This document shows positions 8,618-17,290 of a stretch of 64,000 nucleotides of DNA, piece by piece. The DNA is from Morganella morganii. GTDB lineage: Bacteria; Pseudomonadota; Gammaproteobacteria; Enterobacterales; Enterobacteriaceae. The stretch covers positions 1,736,001 to 1,800,000 of the forward strand of contig NZ_CP069157.1 of assembly GCF_019243775.1 (NCBI RefSeq), given 5' to 3'. A program made the translations under genes and the position numbers. The first letter of the stretch is position 1, and the number at the start of each line of letters is the position of its first letter. Below the pieces are notes generated by a model. It did no database searches. It was not told where the DNA came from and saw only the letters and a list, made by a program, of their open reading frames with translations.

Positions 8618-8950
8618 TTATTCCCGCCAGCGGACAGCGTATTCCGGTGAGCCGGTAAAATGCCGGGAAATCAGCACACGGGCAAAAATCTGATCGATAT
8701 CTGCATTTTCATCCGGAGCCAGGCCGATAACCACTTCGGCACATTCCGGGTTTTGTGCCAGAAAAGGTGCAAACTCTGACCAGTCACTGCCGGTTGGTAC
8801 AATTTCAGCACCGCCGATCTCTTCAAACTGAAGGTTAAACAGCAGGACGTCTGCCGGGTCAAGGTTATCCATTGCCTGTTCCAGAAACAGGTCATAGGCC
8901 ATTTCAATCGTTTCCTGCTCGCTGAGGCGACGGGGAAGAGAGGTACTCAT
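8618..8950 (-). CDS. yciU: YciU family (DUF440) protein
   Basis: 110 aa, acidic, close to E. coli YciU (109 aa). The shared core includes NLDPADVLLFNLQFEE, EVVIGLA and the terminal WRE. DUF440 proteins are small acidic proteins described as double-stranded-DNA mimics; the precise cellular role is unsettled. The gene lies downstream of cls on the same strand, as in E. coli, with 69 bp between them. No signal peptide. Confidence 0.93.
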   Translation of the reverse strand: MSTSLPRRLSEQETIEMAYDLFLEQAMDNLDPADVLLFNLQFEEIGGAEIVPTGSDWSEFAPFLAQNPECAEVVIGLAPDENADIDQIFARVLISRHFTGSPEYAVRWRE

Positions 8951-9019
8951 AGGTCAGGTTACATTCCGGTGATCCCCCGCCGTTTTATACCGGCGGGGAT
9001 AATAAAGAAAGTCAGTTTA

Positions 9020-10480
9020 TCACAGCAGAGGACTGAAGAAATAACATAAGCGCTCAAGAACTCGGTTGGTCAGCGGACGTTTCTCCCACTCAGTGTAATC
9101 GAGACGGGTTGCGCGTGAAATATAATCATTCTGGACAATATTCAGGTCACCGGCAAAACTTTCATCATCGATAACGGCGGTGATTTCAAAGTTGAGCCAC
9201 AGGCTGCGCATATCCAGGTTTACGGAACCGACCATACTGAGCTGGTCATCCACGAGGACACTTTTCGTGTGCAGCAGACCATCCTCGAACAGATAGATTT
9301 CCACACCGGCTTCCAGCAATTCAGTATAAAACGCGCGGCTTGCCCAGCGGACGAGGAATGAGTCATTAAGGCGCGGCATCACAATTGCAACACGCACGCC
9401 ACGCATGGCGGCGGTACAGATGGCATGCATCAGGTCATCGCTCGGGACAAAATACGGCGTGGTGAAGGTCAGACGCTCCTGTGCGGCAAAAATAGCCGTC
9501 ATCAGGGATTGCTGGATCAGCTCTTCAGGGTAACCCGGACCGGAAGCCACAATATTGACGGTATGGCCGCTGTCTTTTTCAAACGGCATTTCAATATCGT
9601 CCGGCGGCGGCGGTAACAGGCGCTCTCCGCGCTCCATTTCCCAGTCCAGTGCATAGATAATACCGAACAGGGTGGTGACAGGGCCTTCCATACGAACAAG
9701 GATATCAACCCATTCACCGACACCGGCGTCCTGTTTAAAGTAGCGCGGATCCACCATATTCATACTGCCGGTGTAGGAAATATAGTTATCGATAGTGACG
9801 ATTTTCCGGTGCTGACGCAAATCCATCCGGCGCAGGGCGAAGCGCAGAATGTTTACCGGCAGAGCTTCGACAAACTCGATCCCGGCATTGCGCATCATCT
9901 CCGGATAATCATGGCGGAAGAAGTGCCAGCTGCCGGCGGAGTCCACCATAATCCGGCATTTTACGCCCCGCTTGGCGGCGGCGAGCAGGGCATTGGTGAC
10001 ATTGTCCACATCACCGCCCGGTTTCCAGATGTAAAACACCATATCAATGCTGTGTTTAGCATTATCGATATCTTTGACAATCTGGCGTAATGAGTCCTCG
10101 CAGGTGGTAAACAACTGAATCTGGTTACCTTTTACCCCAGGAATTCCCTGGCGGTGCTCAATCAGCTGAAACAGCGGAGCAGCCTGGGTACTGTTTTCCG
10201 TAGCGAAAATGTGTTTTGACTGACGCAGATTTTCAACCCAGCCGGAGACAGACGGCCACATTCCTTTTGCCTGCTCAACCCGGCGGCGGCCGAGATGGAG
10301 TTCACCGAAGGCGAGATACGCAATAATTCCGATAAACGGCAGAATATAGATGATCAGTAACCAGGTCATGGTAGATGTTACCGGGCGGCGTTTGTACATT
10401 ACGCGGACAGAGATACCGGCGACCAGCAGCCAGTAGAAAAGAATACTCAGCCAATATAACAGCGTATAAAATGTCGACAT
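9020..10480 (-). CDS. clsA: Cardiolipin synthase A
   Basis: Inner-membrane phospholipase-D-type enzyme that condenses two phosphatidylglycerols to cardiolipin and glycerol. It is 486 aa, identical in length to E. coli ClsA. Two N-terminal transmembrane helices (about residues 3-30 and 37-60) precede the catalytic part. Two HKD motifs are visible: [18 protein letters not shown] near residue 224 and [20 protein letters not shown] near residue 404. Upstream of yciU on the minus strand and divergent from yciY, exactly as in E. coli. Confidence 0.98.
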   Translation of the reverse strand: MSTFYTLLYWLSILFYWLLVAGISVRVMYKRRPVTSTMTWLLIIYILPFIGIIAYLAFGELHLGRRRVEQAKGMWPSVSGWVENLRQSKHIFATENSTQAAPLFQLIEHRQGIPGVKGNQIQLFTTCEDSLRQIVKDIDNAKHSIDMVFYIWKPGGDVDNVTNALLAAAKRGVKCRIMVDSAGSWHFFRHDYPEMMRNAGIEFVEALPVNILRFALRRMDLRQHRKIVTIDNYISYTGSMNMVDPRYFKQDAGVGEWVDILVRMEGPVTTLFGIIYALDWEMERGERLLPPPPDDIEMPFEKDSGHTVNIVASGPGYPEELIQQSLMTAIFAAQERLTFTTPYFVPSDDLMHAICTAAMRGVRVAIVMPRLNDSFLVRWASRAFYTELLEAGVEIYLFEDGLLHTKSVLVDDQLSMVGSVNLDMRSLWLNFEITAVIDDESFAGDLNIVQNDYISRATRLDYTEWEKRPLTNRVLERLCYFFSPLL

Positions 10481-10734
10481 AGGTATTATCTTTCTCTAAG
10501 AATAAGGTTTGCAGACAAAACAGGCTCAGGATCTGATTGATACTCCACCGGAAAATGTATCAGAAAGCTTTCTGTAATGCTGCTGTATTTGTGATTTAAG
10601 TCAGTTTAACCACTTTTTTCTGCCGGTGTTTGCAGATATTGCGGGAAAGCGGTTGGTTATTGTGTCAGGCAGTTTATAATAATTGCCCTTATTATTAGCT
10701 TATTTTTTCACACAGTCTAAAAAAGGGTTTAGTT

Positions 10735-10914
10735 ATGAGACACAGCAGACCGGAAGTTGCACGTTGGCGTATGTTACGGCAGGCAACCCGTCGTCGTCGT
10801 CGCTGGCTGGAAAGTCAGTCCCGGCGGAACATCCGGATTTTTGCTCTGCGCAAGCTGGATATCGCGAGACAACGCCGTTCGCTGCTGTTTGCTCAGGCTG
10901 AATTAAGCCACTAA
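10735..10914 (+). CDS. yciY: Small basic protein YciY
   Basis: A 59-aa arginine-rich protein starting seven bases after an AAGGG ribosome site and ending at TAA 10912-10914. It matches my recollection of E. coli YciY (57 aa), sharing the pattern R-S-R-x-E-V-x-R-W-R-M-x-R-Q, the motif WLESQSRRN and LLFA near the end. Its position between cls and tonB is the E. coli position of yciY. Function unknown; the high Arg content suggests nucleic-acid contact, which is inference only. A longer overlapping frame from 10683 has no such match and is a shadow. Confidence 0.85.
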   Translation: MRHSRPEVARWRMLRQATRRRRRWLESQSRRNIRIFALRKLDIARQRRSLLFAQAELSH

Positions 10915-10937
10915 GAAGTGACCATCAGCACGATAAG

Positions 10938-11009
10938 TGACAATGGTTGTGTCTTTCGTATTGAAATTGATTGCTATTTGCATTTACACTAGTGACCATT
11001 GTCATTATT
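10938..11009 (+). promoter_or_regulatory. tonB promoter region with Fur-box-like site and inverted repeat
   Basis: The 19 bases at 10991-11009, read on the minus strand, match 12 of 19 positions of the Fur consensus (GATAATGATAATCATTATC). A second AT-rich stretch near 10966-10984 matches about 11. Iron-Fur repression of tonB is established in enterics, so this is the expected place. In addition TGACAATGGT at 10938-10947 recurs inverted as ACCATTGTCA at 10995-11004, bracketing the presumed promoter. Confidence 0.45.
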
Positions 11010-11034
11010 AGCTGCTTATAAGATTGTATCGACT

Positions 11035-11787
11035 ATGCCTATTTTTCGCTGGATCAGCTGGCCAATTCTCATTTCTCTTTGTCTGCATGCCTCTGTGGCC
11101 GCAGCGATTTACTACAACATGAATAAGGAGGTTGAGGACGAACCTAAAGTGCTGATGGTGGAGATGGCAGCGTTTGCGCCGGCACCGGCAGCAGCTGTGG
11201 CTGAACCTCAGCCTGAACCGGAACCCGAAACAGAGCCGGAACCCGAGCCTGAACCCGAGCCTGAACCTGAGCCGGTCGTGAAGCCGGTTATTGAAAAACC
11301 GGTGGAAAAGAAACCGGTTGAGAAAAAAACCAAAACCAAAACCAAAACCGAAAAAAGAAAAAAAGTTGAGAAACCAGCCGTAAAACCGGTTGAAACCAAA
11401 GCACCGGTCTCCGATAAACCGCTGTTCAGTGGTACGCCGGAAGGTCAGCAGAATGTGCAGAAAGCCCCTGCAGGCCCGGTCGGAAATGTGGCTTCTGCCG
11501 GACAAAGTGATGTTGGCGGTGGTGACCCGAAAGCCCTGAACCGTGCTGATCCGGTCTATCCGGCACGGGCACGCAGCCTCGGTAAAGAAGGGAAGGTGCG
11601 GGTCAGATTTGATGTCGATACCGATGGCCGTATTCAGAATATCGATATTATCGAAGCATCACCGAAAAATATGTTTGAACGTGAAGTCCGTAATGCAATG
11701 CGTAAATGGCGTTACGAGAAAAAGCCGAAGAAAGGCATGACGACCACCATTATTTTCCGGATCGACGGTAAAACCTCTATTCAGTGA
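11035..11787 (+). CDS. tonB: Energy-transducing protein TonB
   Basis: Couples the inner-membrane proton gradient (via ExbBD) to outer-membrane siderophore and B12 receptors; 250 aa. Start placed at the ATG at 11035, giving an uncleaved signal-anchor with the functionally important Ser/His face (SLCLHASVAAAIY, about residues 11-24). The periplasmic spacer has about ten Glu-Pro pairs (about residues 57-80), then a Lys-rich K-P and KTKTKTK segment. The C-terminal receptor-contact domain (YPARARSLGKEGKVRVRFDVD, then NMFEREVRNAMRKWRYE) is typical. A TTG 36 bases upstream is in frame but adds nothing that fits the family. E. coli kch and yciI, normally upstream, are absent. Confidence 0.96.
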   Translation: MPIFRWISWPILISLCLHASVAAAIYYNMNKEVEDEPKVLMVEMAAFAPAPAAAVAEPQPEPEPETEPEPEPEPEPEPEPVVKPVIEKPVEKKPVEKKTKTKTKTEKRKKVEKPAVKPVETKAPVSDKPLFSGTPEGQQNVQKAPAGPVGNVASAGQSDVGGGDPKALNRADPVYPARARSLGKEGKVRVRFDVDTDGRIQNIDIIEASPKNMFEREVRNAMRKWRYEKKPKKGMTTTIIFRIDGKTSIQ

Positions 11788-11805
11788 TCCGATAAAAAAA
11801 GAAAG

Positions 11806-11833
11806 CCCGGCACATAAAAATGCCGGGTTTTTT
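11806..11833. terminator. Bidirectional terminator between tonB and the DUF4239 gene
   Basis: Stem CCCGGCA / TGCCGGG with an eight-base loop, T6 on the plus side and an A-rich stretch on the other. It can therefore stop both tonB (+) and the convergent gene ending at 11843 (-). Confidence 0.88.
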
Positions 11834-11842
11834 GTTTCTGTC

Positions 11843-12625
11843 TTATTTTGCCGGGAAAAGATCAGCGCGTAAATTCACCAGATTATCCGGTACTACATGA
11901 ATAACCCCTTCACCCGGAATATCAATTTCCGCAATCATAAACAGAGCCATGGTTGTCAGCAGCGGCAGAATTAAAATCATAATATTGCTGCCGCGCAGTC
12001 CGCGGATATTATACCCGATCAGCACATTGGCACTGACGGCAAATAAAATCAGTAATACCCAGGCGGCTCCCGGGATCTGATAGCGCCAGCTGGCCATGGT
12101 TTTTTCTTCGGACACATAGAGATCACTGAATGCGGTCAGGACGGAGGCAATCACCGGATTCGGGGCCGTGCGGGCTTCAGATGCAGCGATCTGCCAGAGA
12201 GAGGACTGAGCCTCAAGGGAGATATCCCGCCATTTTTCATTTTTTGCCTGTGAGCCGCCGTTAAAAAAATCAATACGTGCGTCAATATACGTGTTAAGCA
12301 GAGTATTTGCCCGCAGGTTATTTTCCGGAGACAGTAATTGTGCCCGCTGGAATGCATTACCGATAGCAATAGCTTCGTTTTCTTCCATCTGTTCGCGGTT
12401 ATTATAGCCGCCGATAGAGATCGTCAGTAAAAAGCCGATTAATAAGCCGAGCAGGGATAATACGGCACCGAGAACAATTTTGGTTTCATCATCTGCTAAT
12501 TCGGTTTTCCCATGACGTTTTTTGAACAGGTATTTTCCGGCATAGGCCGAGCCGACAGATAAAATAAAGATAACGACAAATAAAATAACTGAATCAGAGA
12601 CTAAAGCATTAAACAGCGCTGCCAT
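11843..12625 (-). CDS. DUF4239 (bestrophin-like) membrane protein
   Basis: 260 aa with four predicted membrane segments: residues about 10-30, 48-70, 185-205 and 215-235. The two pairs are separated by a soluble, helix-rich stretch with many charged residues (NNREQMEENEAIAIGNAFQRAQLL). The motif [29 protein letters not shown] is characteristic of the DUF4239 family, described as bestrophin-like. Ion-channel function is only suggested by that label. It stands alone between tonB and dbpA, a place where E. coli has no such gene. Confidence 0.8.
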   Translation of the reverse strand: MAALFNALVSDSVILFVVIFILSVGSAYAGKYLFKKRHGKTELADDETKIVLGAVLSLLGLLIGFLLTISIGGYNNREQMEENEAIAIGNAFQRAQLLSPENNLRANTLLNTYIDARIDFFNGGSQAKNEKWRDISLEAQSSLWQIAASEARTAPNPVIASVLTAFSDLYVSEEKTMASWRYQIPGAAWVLLILFAVSANVLIGYNIRGLRGSNIMILILPLLTTMALFMIAEIDIPGEGVIHVVPDNLVNLRADLFPAK

Positions 12626-12683
12626 ACAAAGACCCTTTAACAGAAAATGCCTCAGCAGAATACTGAGATGCAGGTGGAATAAA

Positions 12684-12703
12684 GCCGGCCTGAAAAGGCC
12701 GGC
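12684..12703 (-). terminator. Possible weak terminator after dbpA
   Basis: Perfect 7-bp stem GCCGGCC / GGCCGGC with a six-base loop lies between dbpA and the downstream DUF4239 gene. Read on the minus strand it is followed only by TTTATT, so termination would be inefficient. Confidence 0.35.
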
Positions 12704-12755
12704 CGGATATAAAACAGAGATGTCATCCGCTGACGGGAAATGCTGTCCTTTGTAA

Positions 12756-14129
12756 TTATTTCAGCAATCTGACTCTGACAGGTTTCCCTTTGATTTTACC
12801 CTGCTGAAGCAGTTTACGGGCCTGCTGCGCGATACCCTGACGCACCGCGACATAAGCATGCATCGGGTGGATCACGATTTTGCCGATATCTTCGCCGTTC
12901 AGCCCCATATCACCGGTCATGGCGCCGAGAATGTCCCCCGGACGGATTTTGGCTTTTTTGCCGCCGTCAATACACAGTGTCGCCATTGCCGCATCCAGCG
13001 GGGTGATACGCAGCCCGGCAGGGATTGGCTGCCAGTTCAGTTTCATATGCAGCATCTCTTCCAGTGCGTTTGCCCGGACCGCTTCTTCCGGTGCACACAG
13101 GCTGATCGCCAGTCCGCTTTCACCGGCACGGGCGGTACGGCCGATGCGGTGAACGTGCACTTCCGGATCCCACGCCAGTTCATAGTTGATCACCAGCTCA
13201 AGGGCTTTGATATCGAGCCCGCGTGACGCCACATCGGTGGCAACCAGCACACGGCTGCTGCCGTTGGCAAAGCGGATCAGGGTCTGGTCGCGCTCGCGTT
13301 GTTCCATATCACCGTGCAGCACTAAAACACTCTGTCCGCTGCCTTCCAGGGCTTCATACACATCCTGGCAATCTTTCTTGGTGTTGCAGAATACCACGCA
13401 GGATGCCGGTTGTTCGCGGCTCAGTAATTTCTGTAACAGTTCAGTTTTGCCACGCCGTGAAACTTCATAAAACTGCTGCTCAACCGCAGGAAGTTCGTCG
13501 GTGCTGTTGATTTCGATGGTTTGCGGATCGCGCTGAAAACGGCGGCTGACAGCTGCAATCTCATCCGGCCAGGTGGCGGAAAACAGCAGAGTCTGACGTT
13601 CTTCCGGGGTACGGGAGAGGATTTCAGTAATATCGTCAGCAAAGCCCATATCCAGCATACGGTCAGCTTCATCCAGCACCAGTGTGCGGATAGCATCAAG
13701 GTGCAGCGTGTCTTTGTTCAGATGGTCAATCAGGCGGCCCGGGGTGGCCACAATAATATGCGGCGGGTGGATCAGTGAATCGCGCTGGGCACCAAACGGC
13801 ACACCGCCGCATAAGGTCAGAATTTTGATATTCGGCAGATAACGCGCCAGGCGGCGCAGCTCACCGGCGACCTGATCCGCCAGTTCGCGGGTCGGGCACA
13901 GAACAAGCGCCTGGGTCATAAAGTGTCCGGCATCGATATGCTGTAACAGCCCCAGGCCGAATGCGGCGGTTTTCCCGCTGCCGGTTTTGGCCTGCGCACG
14001 GACATCTTTACCCGCGAGAATGGCCGGTAATGCGGCGGCCTGAACCGGGGTCATGGTTAGATAACCCAGTTCATTCAGGTTGGTAATTTGTTCTGCGGGA
14101 AGTGCATTAAGTTCAGCAAATGAGGTCAC
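12756..14129 (-). CDS. dbpA: ATP-dependent RNA helicase DbpA
   Basis: DEAD-box helicase acting on 23S rRNA during 50S assembly; 457 aa, identical in length to E. coli DbpA. Visible motifs: Q-motif region (YLTMTPVQAAALP), Walker A AKTGSGKT at residues 47-54, PTRELADQVAGEL, DEAD within LVLDEADRMLD near 150-160, SAT, and the C-terminal helicase block HRIGRTARAGESG. The last about 75 residues (CIDGGKKAKIRPGDILGA onward) form the DbpA-specific RNA-binding domain for hairpin 92. Its position between tonB and yciA is a rearrangement relative to E. coli. Confidence 0.97.
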   Translation of the reverse strand: MTSFAELNALPAEQITNLNELGYLTMTPVQAAALPAILAGKDVRAQAKTGSGKTAAFGLGLLQHIDAGHFMTQALVLCPTRELADQVAGELRRLARYLPNIKILTLCGGVPFGAQRDSLIHPPHIIVATPGRLIDHLNKDTLHLDAIRTLVLDEADRMLDMGFADDITEILSRTPEERQTLLFSATWPDEIAAVSRRFQRDPQTIEINSTDELPAVEQQFYEVSRRGKTELLQKLLSREQPASCVVFCNTKKDCQDVYEALEGSGQSVLVLHGDMEQRERDQTLIRFANGSSRVLVATDVASRGLDIKALELVINYELAWDPEVHVHRIGRTARAGESGLAISLCAPEEAVRANALEEMLHMKLNWQPIPAGLRITPLDAAMATLCIDGGKKAKIRPGDILGAMTGDMGLNGEDIGKIVIHPMHAYVAVRQGIAQQARKLLQQGKIKGKPVRVRLLK

Positions 14130-14232
14130 GATGAAAATTCCGGATTAAATAAAAAGAGAGGTTTGCGGCAATGATACTATTACCGGACGCCGGTGTCGCG
14201 GGGAACCTGTGGTTTATTCCGGCAGACAAAAC

Positions 14233-14252
14233 GGCCACTCAGAAGAGTGGCC
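14233..14252 (-). terminator. Terminator of yciA
   Basis: Perfect 8-bp stem GGCCACTC / GAGTGGCC with an AGAA loop just past the yciA stop. On the minus strand it is followed by GTTTTGT. Confidence 0.7.
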
Positions 14253-14265
14253 GGTATGAAACGCA

Positions 14266-14706
14266 TTATTTTAAATCACTGTTACTGCTGTCTAACTGAA
14301 AATGACGTTTTCCGTCGGGCAGCGGGCGGGGACGGTTATCCGCATCCACCGCAACATAACTGAAGACAGCTTCTGTTGCCCGGTAACGGTCACCGATAGG
14401 ATCGGTAGCCACTTTTTTCACCCAGACCTCAACTTTGACTGTCATGGATGAATTCCCGGTTTTCAGGCAGCGCGCATAACAGCAGACCACATCACCGACC
14501 GCGACAGAGCGCAGAAAGGTAATGCCGTCCACGCGGACGGTCACCACGCGGCCGAGTGCAATCTCCTTTGCCAGAATAGCGCCGCCGATATCCATTTGCG
14601 ACATCAGCCAGCCGCCGAAGATATCCCCGTTGGCATTGGTGTCTGTCGGCATGGTTAAGGTGCGCAGCACCAGTTCCCCGTTAGGTAAACATTGTTGTTG
14701 AGTCAT
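14266..14706 (-). CDS. yciA: Acyl-CoA thioesterase YciA
   Basis: Hot-dog-fold thioesterase that hydrolyses a broad range of acyl-CoAs in the cytoplasm; 146 aa. The core motif TNANGDIFGGWLMSQMDIGGA contains the catalytic Asn/Asp region, and VTVRVDGITFLRSVAVGDVVCCYA is typical. The start at 14706 aligns MTQQQCLPNGELVLRTL with the E. coli N-terminus; a GTG three codons upstream is also in frame. The protein extends about 15 residues past E. coli YciA. Together with yciB it keeps E. coli order. Confidence 0.96.
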   Translation of the reverse strand: MTQQQCLPNGELVLRTLTMPTDTNANGDIFGGWLMSQMDIGGAILAKEIALGRVVTVRVDGITFLRSVAVGDVVCCYARCLKTGNSSMTVKVEVWVKKVATDPIGDRYRATEAVFSYVAVDADNRPRPLPDGKRHFQLDSSNSDLK

Positions 14707-14775
14707 GAGAAACACTTACATCCGTTTAACGAAAAAGGATACCGGCGGAAACAAACCGATATCCGGTTGATTTTA

Positions 14776-15315
14776 TTATTTTTCTTCTTCCCGTGGCAGA
14801 TGACGGTAAATATATACCACACTGGCAACGGTAAATACCAGTGTTACAGCGGTCAGACCAAACACTTTGAAGTTCATCCAGGTATCCATGGATAACCAGA
14901 ACGCGACATACACGTTCACGGCCGCGCAGACGATAAAGAAAAGAGCCCAGGCGAGATTCAGACGCTGCCAGACCTGTGGCGGCAGGGTCAGTTCTTTGCC
15001 CAGCATTTTCTGAATCAGCGGCTTACCGAAGATAAACTGGCCGCCCAGTAACACGAGAGCAAACAGCGCATAAATAATGGTCACTTTCCATTTGATAAAC
15101 TGCGGATCATGGAAAACGATGGTCAGGGTGCCGAAGATGGCCACAATCACAAAGGTGATAACGGCAGATTTCTCCAGATGTTTATACATGAACCAGCGGA
15201 CAGCCAGCGCCATCGCAGAGGCGGCAATCAGGGCACCGGAGGCGTAATAGATATCCACGGTTTTATATATGGCAAAAAAGATAACCAGGGGGATAAAGTC
15301 GAGTAGTTGCTTCAT
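14776..15315 (-). CDS. yciB: Inner membrane septation protein YciB (IspZ)
   Basis: 179 aa, as in E. coli, with about five transmembrane helices and a short cytoplasmic tail ending REEEK. It begins [29 protein letters not shown], the family hallmark, and contains [24 protein letters not shown] near the middle. Linked to cell-envelope synthesis and division in E. coli and Shigella. It lies 60 bp upstream of yciA on the same strand. Confidence 0.96.
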   Translation of the reverse strand: MKQLLDFIPLVIFFAIYKTVDIYYASGALIAASAMALAVRWFMYKHLEKSAVITFVIVAIFGTLTIVFHDPQFIKWKVTIIYALFALVLLGGQFIFGKPLIQKMLGKELTLPPQVWQRLNLAWALFFIVCAAVNVYVAFWLSMDTWMNFKVFGLTAVTLVFTVASVVYIYRHLPREEEK

Positions 15316-15532
15316 AATTGAGTCTGTCCGAAATTTAAATTTATTTTAAGCACGTGGCATCCAGTCACTTATTTTTAAAGAAAAAAAATATATTACAATT
15401 GATTTTGCAATATTTTACCATAAGACGCGGTCTGACTATCTTCTTTATCCGCGTTCGGTTATAAATCAGTTTAACTATTAGCAGTAAAATTAAATTGTAC
15501 ATCTTAATACGATATTTTTATAAGGGGCGATA

Positions 15533-17290
15533 ATGCAGTCGAACCGACTATTGCGCTGGATGCCGGGACTTTCTGTTTTTCTGCACTATGAACGCAAAAA
15601 CCTGCGCTTTGATATCCGCGCAGGGCTTTCTGTTGCTGCCGTGGCATTGCCGGTGGCTATCGCTTACACGGGACTGATGGGCATTAATGCGATTGTCGGT
15701 CTCTACGCCTGTATCCTGCCGATGGTGACTTATGCGCTGTTCGGCTCCTCCCGTCAGCTGATTGTCGGGCCGGATGCGGCAACCTGTGCGGTGATTGCGG
15801 CGGCGATTATTCCGCTGGCTAAAGGTGACCCGGATACGCTGTGGCAACTGGCGATTATCATGACGCTGATGACGGGTGTCTGGTGTCTGATCGCCGGACA
15901 TTTCAAACTCGCCGCATTCGCAGATTTTTTATCACAGCCGATTTTACAGGGGCTGCTCAACGGCGTGGCGGTGACGATTATTGTCGGCCAGATAGGTAAT
16001 GTGCTCGGGCTGGATGAACTGCCGTCCCAACTGATTGAGTGCCTGGTGGCGCTGCCGGAGCATCTGCATCTTATGCATATGCCGACGCTGATCCTCTCCG
16101 CTGCCAGCCTGGCGGCGCTGTTTTTATTACGGGCTGTCCGCCGCAACTGGCCGGGACCGCTGATTGTGATGACGATTGCCACACTGATCAGTGCGCAGCT
16201 GGATTTCGCCTCAATGGGGATTGCTGTGGTCGGTAATCTCGGTAACGGGTTGCCGCATATCAAAATGCCGGCATTTGACCCGGGTCTGCTGCGTGAACTG
16301 GTGATCCCGTCACTGAACCTTGCGGTGATCAGCATTGTCAGCTTTATGATGACGGTGCGCAGTTTTGCCGAGAAAAACGGCTATGCCATCGATGTGGATC
16401 AGGAACTGCGGGCACAGGGGTATATCAACATTGCTTCCGGGTTATCCCAGGGGTTCGCGGTCAGTGCCGCGACCAGCCGTACAGCTGTCAACGATGCCAC
16501 CGGTGGTAAAACACAGATGGTATCGCTGATCGCCGCCGGATTGATCGCACTGGTGCTGTTTTTCCTGACCGGTTTCCTCGGACACATTCCGCTGGCGACA
16601 CTCGGGGTGGTGCTGATTTACTCCTCCTGGTCGATGTTCAGCATTCGTCAGATTTTCTCTTTCCGTAAACGGAATAAATCGGCTTTCACGCTGGCGCTGT
16701 TTACTCTGGTGGCGGTGCTGGTGGTGGGGCTGATCAACGGTATCGGGTTTGCGGTTCTGCTGGGACTGGTACAGTTCCTGCGCACGGTTTTCCGCCCGAC
16801 AGACCAGTTACTGGGGGTGGATGAGCAGGGGATGATCCATTCCATCAACAACAGTAACGTGGATATTAGTCAGGTTGACGGATTATTGATGTACCGTTTT
16901 AACTCGCCGCTGACCTATTTCAACGTTGCGTACTTTAAAAAGCGGGTGTTACAGGTGGTGAATACCGCACCGAAACGTCCCGGATGGGTGGCGGTGGATG
17001 CGACCGTCAGCTTTATCAATAATGACATGAGTGTGTTCAGCACACTGAATGAGCTGGTGACTGAGCTGAAAATCAAAGGCGTTACCCTGATCCTGGCGGG
17101 ACGGCGCACCGAACTGACACGCTGGGTGTCGGAAAATAAAATCAAACGCAATGATGATGATTTGATTATTGTGCCTGATCTCTATTTCGCTATCCGGCTG
17201 ATTCAGAGCAAACAGCAAAGCCGTGTCAAAGCGATAGAAGAGGCGATGGAACAGGCGGCAGAGGGAGCGGAAAAACCGCTCACCACCTGA
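15533..17290 (+). CDS. SulP family inorganic anion transporter with STAS domain
   Basis: 585 aa. A multi-helix membrane domain opens with RAGLSVAAVALPVAIAYTGLMGINAIVGLYA, the SulP signature region. About ten to twelve helices run to near residue 415. The C-terminal 150 residues form a STAS-like domain (VDGLLMYRFNSPLTYFNVAYFKKRV, then VAVDATVSFINNDMSV and LKIKGVTLILAGRR). Substrate could be sulfate, bicarbonate or a dicarboxylate; it is not a close match to E. coli DauA (YchM). A good AAGGGG ribosome site precedes the start, in a 217-bp AT-rich intergenic region. Its stop overlaps the end of convergent qseC by 11 bp. Confidence 0.88.
   Translation: MQSNRLLRWMPGLSVFLHYERKNLRFDIRAGLSVAAVALPVAIAYTGLMGINAIVGLYACILPMVTYALFGSSRQLIVGPDAATCAVIAAAIIPLAKGDPDTLWQLAIIMTLMTGVWCLIAGHFKLAAFADFLSQPILQGLLNGVAVTIIVGQIGNVLGLDELPSQLIECLVALPEHLHLMHMPTLILSAASLAALFLLRAVRRNWPGPLIVMTIATLISAQLDFASMGIAVVGNLGNGLPHIKMPAFDPGLLRELVIPSLNLAVISIVSFMMTVRSFAEKNGYAIDVDQELRAQGYINIASGLSQGFAVSAATSRTAVNDATGGKTQMVSLIAAGLIALVLFFLTGFLGHIPLATLGVVLIYSSWSMFSIRQIFSFRKRNKSAFTLALFTLVAVLVVGLINGIGFAVLLGLVQFLRTVFRPTDQLLGVDEQGMIHSINNSNVDISQVDGLLMYRFNSPLTYFNVAYFKKRVLQVVNTAPKRPGWVAVDATVSFINNDMSVFSTLNELVTELKIKGVTLILAGRRTELTRWVSENKIKRNDDDLIIVPDLYFAIRLIQSKQQSRVKAIEEAMEQAAEGAEKPLTT

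Noticed and set aside
8975-8998. GC-rich hairpin CCCCGCCG / CGGCGGGG between cls and yciU as a terminator
   Set aside because: No T-tract follows on the minus strand, the direction of both genes, so it is at most an mRNA structure.
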